From Candidatus Nanopelagicales bacterium (GTDB lineage: Bacteria > Actinomycetota > Actinomycetes > S36-B12 > UBA10799): 16,237 bases of DNA. Under the pieces are notes generated by a model, which did no database searches, was not told the origin of the DNA, and worked only from the letters and a program-made list of their open reading frames with translations. The stretch covers positions 1 to 16,237 of the forward strand of contig JAUYKX010000227.1 in assembly GCA_030699055.1 (NCBI GenBank), written 5' to 3'. Numbering within the stretch: position 1 is the stretch's first letter; every line of letters begins with the position of its first letter. Position numbers and translations under genes: made by a program. Of the stretch, positions 14,173 through 16,237 are shown in pieces.

Positions 14173-15189
14173 TCAGGTCGCCGGGCAGTACATCAACTCG
14201 GCGGGTGTCTTGTAGCCGTTCGGCATCGTCGTGCCATCGCATGTTGCCCAGCCCATGTCCTGAATACCGACCACCTTCGCCCCGAACATGTTCGCCCCAG
14301 CCAGGTTCGCGTTGACCAGGTTCGCCCCGGTCAGGGTTGCGCCGCGCAGGTCCGCGTCGGTCAGGTCCGCGTAGGCCAGGTTCGCCCCGGTCAGGGTTGC
14401 CATGTACAGGTCCGCCCCGGTCAGGTTCGCCATGTACAGGTCCGCGTAGGCCAGGTGCGCCCCGGTCAGGTCGCAATCGTGCAGGTCCACCTTGAAGCCG
14501 ATGACGATATTCGAACAGTTCTTCAATCCGCTGCGACTCGTGGCCCGGTTTCCGCCCGCCGGTATCGCGGAGCTCTCCGCAGCGGTGGTGCGCTTTGGTG
14601 TGTTGCGAAGGCGGAAATGTTTTTGGGTCAAATGTGTTGTGGTCACGTAGTTCTTTTCGTACCGGAGGTTCCCATCGCGGGGTCTGTCGTAATTGTGCGA
14701 CACGCTGAGCACCGCATCGTCGGCCGTGCGCAACAGGCGGGTTTCGCGTTTGCTCAACCGCATGCGCACATGTTCCTTCACCGAACTCACATGCTTCTTC
14801 GACACTTGGGCCAACACCCCGGTGCGCTTGTCCCGCGCCCCGTACAGGGCGACCAGCCGGACATTGAACCGGTGACGGTGGCCTTTCCCTTTGCGGGCGA
14901 TCAGCGAGCGCGCCCATTTCACGTCAGCGCTCACCATCCTGCGCTTGCGCGACACCTTCACATTGGTGACCCCGATACTGCAGGCCCGGCAAATTTTTCG
15001 TGCCCTCGCGCCCCCATCGACCCGTTCCGGGGCGGGTCCTGCGGTTTGCCGCGGTTCCGGCACGCCCGACGCACCTGGTGTCGACACGGTGGCCGACCCG
15101 GCACCTGCCCCGGTCAACGCCAGGGAAGTCACCAGGGCGCCGCACACTCCCGCACCGACACCGGCCCTCACCAAGTGATGAATCCCCAT
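14173..15189 (-). CDS. Secreted pentapeptide-repeat protein, short copy
   Basis: This 338-aa paralogue of the neighbouring long copy has ATG 15189 with GGGAG 6 nt upstream. It has the same signal peptide (MGIHHLVRAGVGAGVCGALV), linker and basic domain with CxxC (C67, C70), including the shared KKHVSSVKEHVRMRLSKR and VLSVSHNYDRPRDG segments. C225 and C239 flank the repeat start. Only about 14 pentapeptides follow (234-305), roughly 19 fewer than in the sister protein. The cap VVGIQDMGWATCDGTTMPNG carries C317 and C335. The product should be exported; its partner or surface target is unknown. Differences are spread along the gene, so the duplication is not very recent. Confidence 0.86.
   Translation of the reverse strand: MGIHHLVRAGVGAGVCGALVTSLALTGAGAGSATVSTPGASGVPEPRQTAGPAPERVDGGARARKICRACSIGVTNVKVSRKRRMVSADVKWARSLIARKGKGHRHRFNVRLVALYGARDKRTGVLAQVSKKHVSSVKEHVRMRLSKRETRLLRTADDAVLSVSHNYDRPRDGNLRYEKNYVTTTHLTQKHFRLRNTPKRTTAAESSAIPAGGNRATSRSGLKNCSNIVIGFKVDLHDCDLTGAHLAYADLYMANLTGADLYMATLTGANLAYADLTDADLRGATLTGANLVNANLAGANMFGAKVVGIQDMGWATCDGTTMPNGYKTPAELMYCPAT
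14272..14490 (-). repeat. 15-bp tandem coding repeat (pentapeptides of the short copy)
   Basis: Units such as GTTCGCCCCGGTCAG recur every 15 bp and encode the pentapeptides of the short copy on the minus strand. A longer block containing AGGTTCGCCCCGGTCAGGGT appears twice (about 14318 and 14378), again pointing to block duplication. Confidence 0.8.
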
Positions 15190-15383
15190 GATCCACTCCC
15201 GTCAACTTGACCAAATCCCGGGGCGCCAAGGGCGCTCCCCATCACAGAGTGGAGCACGGCAACCCGTAACCCCGACGAGAACAACCACCCATTCGGCCCA
15301 ACCGAACGCTCACCGTCTCGGCGCGGCACAACACCCGAGATGACCCACCGGAGAACCCCCGGGGGCGAACTCGACGATGTCCC
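15190..15383 (-). repeat. 194-nt spacer repeat, copy 2
   Basis: Same length and order as the spacer at 13979-14172: ribosome-binding site (complement of 15196-15200), CATCACAGAGTGGAGCACGG block, ATTCGGCCCAACCGAAC block, a shortened hairpin near 15316-15342 and a CCCCCGGGGG palindrome near its far end. It joins the short copy to the 3' remnant of a third copy. Confidence 0.8.
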
Positions 15384-15560
15384 TCAGGTCGCCGGGCAGA
15401 GCACCCACTCGGCGGGTGTCACGTCGCCGTTCGGCAACGTTGTGCCTGCACATAGCGCCATGGCGAAGTTCTGAATACCGTCCACCGTCGTCCCGGACAG
15501 GCCCGCCTCGGGGGCAATGGGGTATTCGAACAGTCGAGAGCGCCGCCGGTGGGAGTGCCG
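15384..15560 (-). pseudogene. 3' remnant of a third pentapeptide-repeat gene
   Basis: The minus strand encodes YPIAPEAGLSGTTVDGIQNF followed by AMALCAGTTLPNGDVTPAEW and VLCPAT, stopping at 15384. The end matches the caps of the intact copies (VVGIQD, CxGTTxPNG, TPAE, CPAT) and keeps both cap cysteines. The part before it matches the entry to the repeat region (CS-IPI-KADLSG), joined straight to the cap, so all pentapeptides have been deleted. The cysteines flanking the repeat start are gone. Upstream of about 15560 similarity ends and the signal peptide and basic domain are missing. A short frame from 15584 exists but lacks an export signal. Confidence 0.75.
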
Positions 15561-15947
15561 GTTGCTCGGGGCGGTTCGAGTCACTCACGATTGCCGGATT
15601 GGCTTGCTTGCTCTGGCTCCGCTGGCGCCTGCCAATTCGGTCGAGCCCACCGACTCCGGCTTCCCTGCGGACTATGTGATGCTCGCAAGTACTGATGGCC
15701 CAGGCGTCGGGTGCGACGGCACTGCGCACGAGTCGATATGTACTCCTTGGCTCGTCCCGAAAAGCGCTAGCTGGCACCCTGAAAAGTTGCTCGTACTGAC
15801 GGGAGTAGATCCAGCGGATGGATTCCGGACCCCGAATACCAGCGGTTTCGGCGACGAAAAAGTTGCCAAGGCAGGGCAACTTCCGACGCACTGGCGCTTT
15901 CCTCGACATGGTCTGCCGGTGGGTCGCCGTCCGCTAGCGGTTGTCTT
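15561..15947. other. 387-nt region without a supported gene
   Basis: Base composition is less GC-rich here and third-codon bias is weak in every frame. A plus-strand frame reads RIGLLALAPLAPANSVEPTD and continues openly with several cysteines, resembling a secretion signal, but it has no start codon in place and runs on antisense to the Dabb gene. A minus-strand frame from 15909 also lacks a ribosome-binding site and enters the pentapeptide remnant out of frame. I assign no gene; it may be debris from the rearrangement. Confidence 0.5.
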
Positions 15948-16235
15948 TCAGGCCAGGTCTGTCGAGTCGAACGCCGCGCGCTCGTGTGGGTGTTCGCCCA
16001 ACCAGGCGAGCACAGCTTGGTGCTCGGCGTGGGTTCGGTACTCGTCGAGCGCCGTCGCATCGTCATGCTCGCTGATCAGAATGACTTCGAACATTCCGGC
16101 GCCGGTGTTGTGGTTGGTCCCCACCCGCAACGTTCTGGCGGCACTGATGCGATCGGTCAGAGCGCGCAGCTTGGTGACGGCTGTGGTTGCGTCGGCCGGG
16201 TCATCGAATCGGAACATGACGACGTGCGTTAACAA
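15948..16235 (-). CDS. Dabb family (stress-responsive alpha/beta barrel) protein
   Basis: This 95-aa protein begins LTHVVMFRFDD, the typical beta-strand of the Dabb fold. It continues LRVGTNHNTG (41-50), MFEVILISEHDD (52-63), ALDEYRTHAEHQAVLAWLGE (66-85) and AFDSTD near the end, all at family positions. Dabb proteins form small dimeric ferredoxin-like barrels; most have no assigned reaction. The TTG at 16235 gives the usual MxTHVV start, but the window ends two bases further on, so the ribosome-binding site and a longer start cannot be checked. Its codon use is regular, as in the core genes, suggesting the accessory segment ends just before it. Confidence 0.85.
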   Translation of the reverse strand: MLTHVVMFRFDDPADATTAVTKLRALTDRISAARTLRVGTNHNTGAGMFEVILISEHDDATALDEYRTHAEHQAVLAWLGEHPHERAAFDSTDLA

Positions 16236-16237
16236 GG

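Noticed and set aside
14102..14917. Minus-strand 271-codon frame overlapping the short pentapeptide gene
   Set aside because: It is a frame-shifted reading of the same 15-bp repeats, without signal peptide or ribosome-binding site.
15676..16237. Long plus-strand frame resembling a secreted protein
   Set aside because: It continues antisense through the whole Dabb gene and has no convincing start, so I treat it as chance or debris.

Overview
This window comes from a high-GC Gram-positive bacterium (Actinomycetota). The evidence is the strong G/C bias at third codon positions, many GTG starts, long chains of 4-nt ATGA/GTGA stop-start overlaps, a leaderless-looking prfB, and the actinobacterial gene order prfB - ftsE - ftsX - (peptidase) - smpB with ssrA (tmRNA) nearby. 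The genus cannot be settled from the sequence alone.

Left part (1-3525): the end of a Tad (tight adherence / Flp-type pilus) operon on the + strand. It holds the C-terminus of the TadA/CpaF ATPase, TadB, TadC, a 59-residue pilin-like peptide, two TadE-like pseudopilins and a short TadG-like protein, almost all overlapping by a few bases.

Middle (3526-9802): a core housekeeping block. It carries prfB (release factor 2), ftsE and ftsX (divisome ABC-type signalling pair), a secreted coiled-coil M23 endopeptidase that is probably the FtsEX-controlled wall hydrolase, smpB, and an amidohydrolase overlapping smpB. A single-pass membrane protein of unknown function faces them on the minus strand. 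ssrA follows at 10054-10428 with an encoded CCA and the tag ANNKQSDLALAA, so both parts of trans-translation (SmpB and tmRNA) lie within 2.5 kb.

Right part (10429-15947): accessory DNA that starts directly after the tmRNA 3' end, a classic integration site, although no integrase or second att copy is visible. After about 500 bp without genes comes a minus-strand two-gene operon that looks like a type IV (AbiEi/AbiEii-like) toxin-antitoxin pair, with a promoter embedded in repeated operator-like sites. Next is a small decayed IS1380-type transposase fragment, then a tandem array of secreted pentapeptide-repeat proteins. Two of these are intact (439 and 338 aa), a third is reduced to its 3' end, and an orphan leader suggests a fourth. 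The two intact spacers are both exactly 194 nt long, which points to tandem duplication.

The window ends in a minus-strand Dabb-domain protein (15948-16235).

The most interesting candidates for undescribed biology are the duplicated secreted pentapeptide-repeat family, with its cysteine-bearing N-terminal domain and C-terminal cap, and the operator array of the toxin-antitoxin-like operon.
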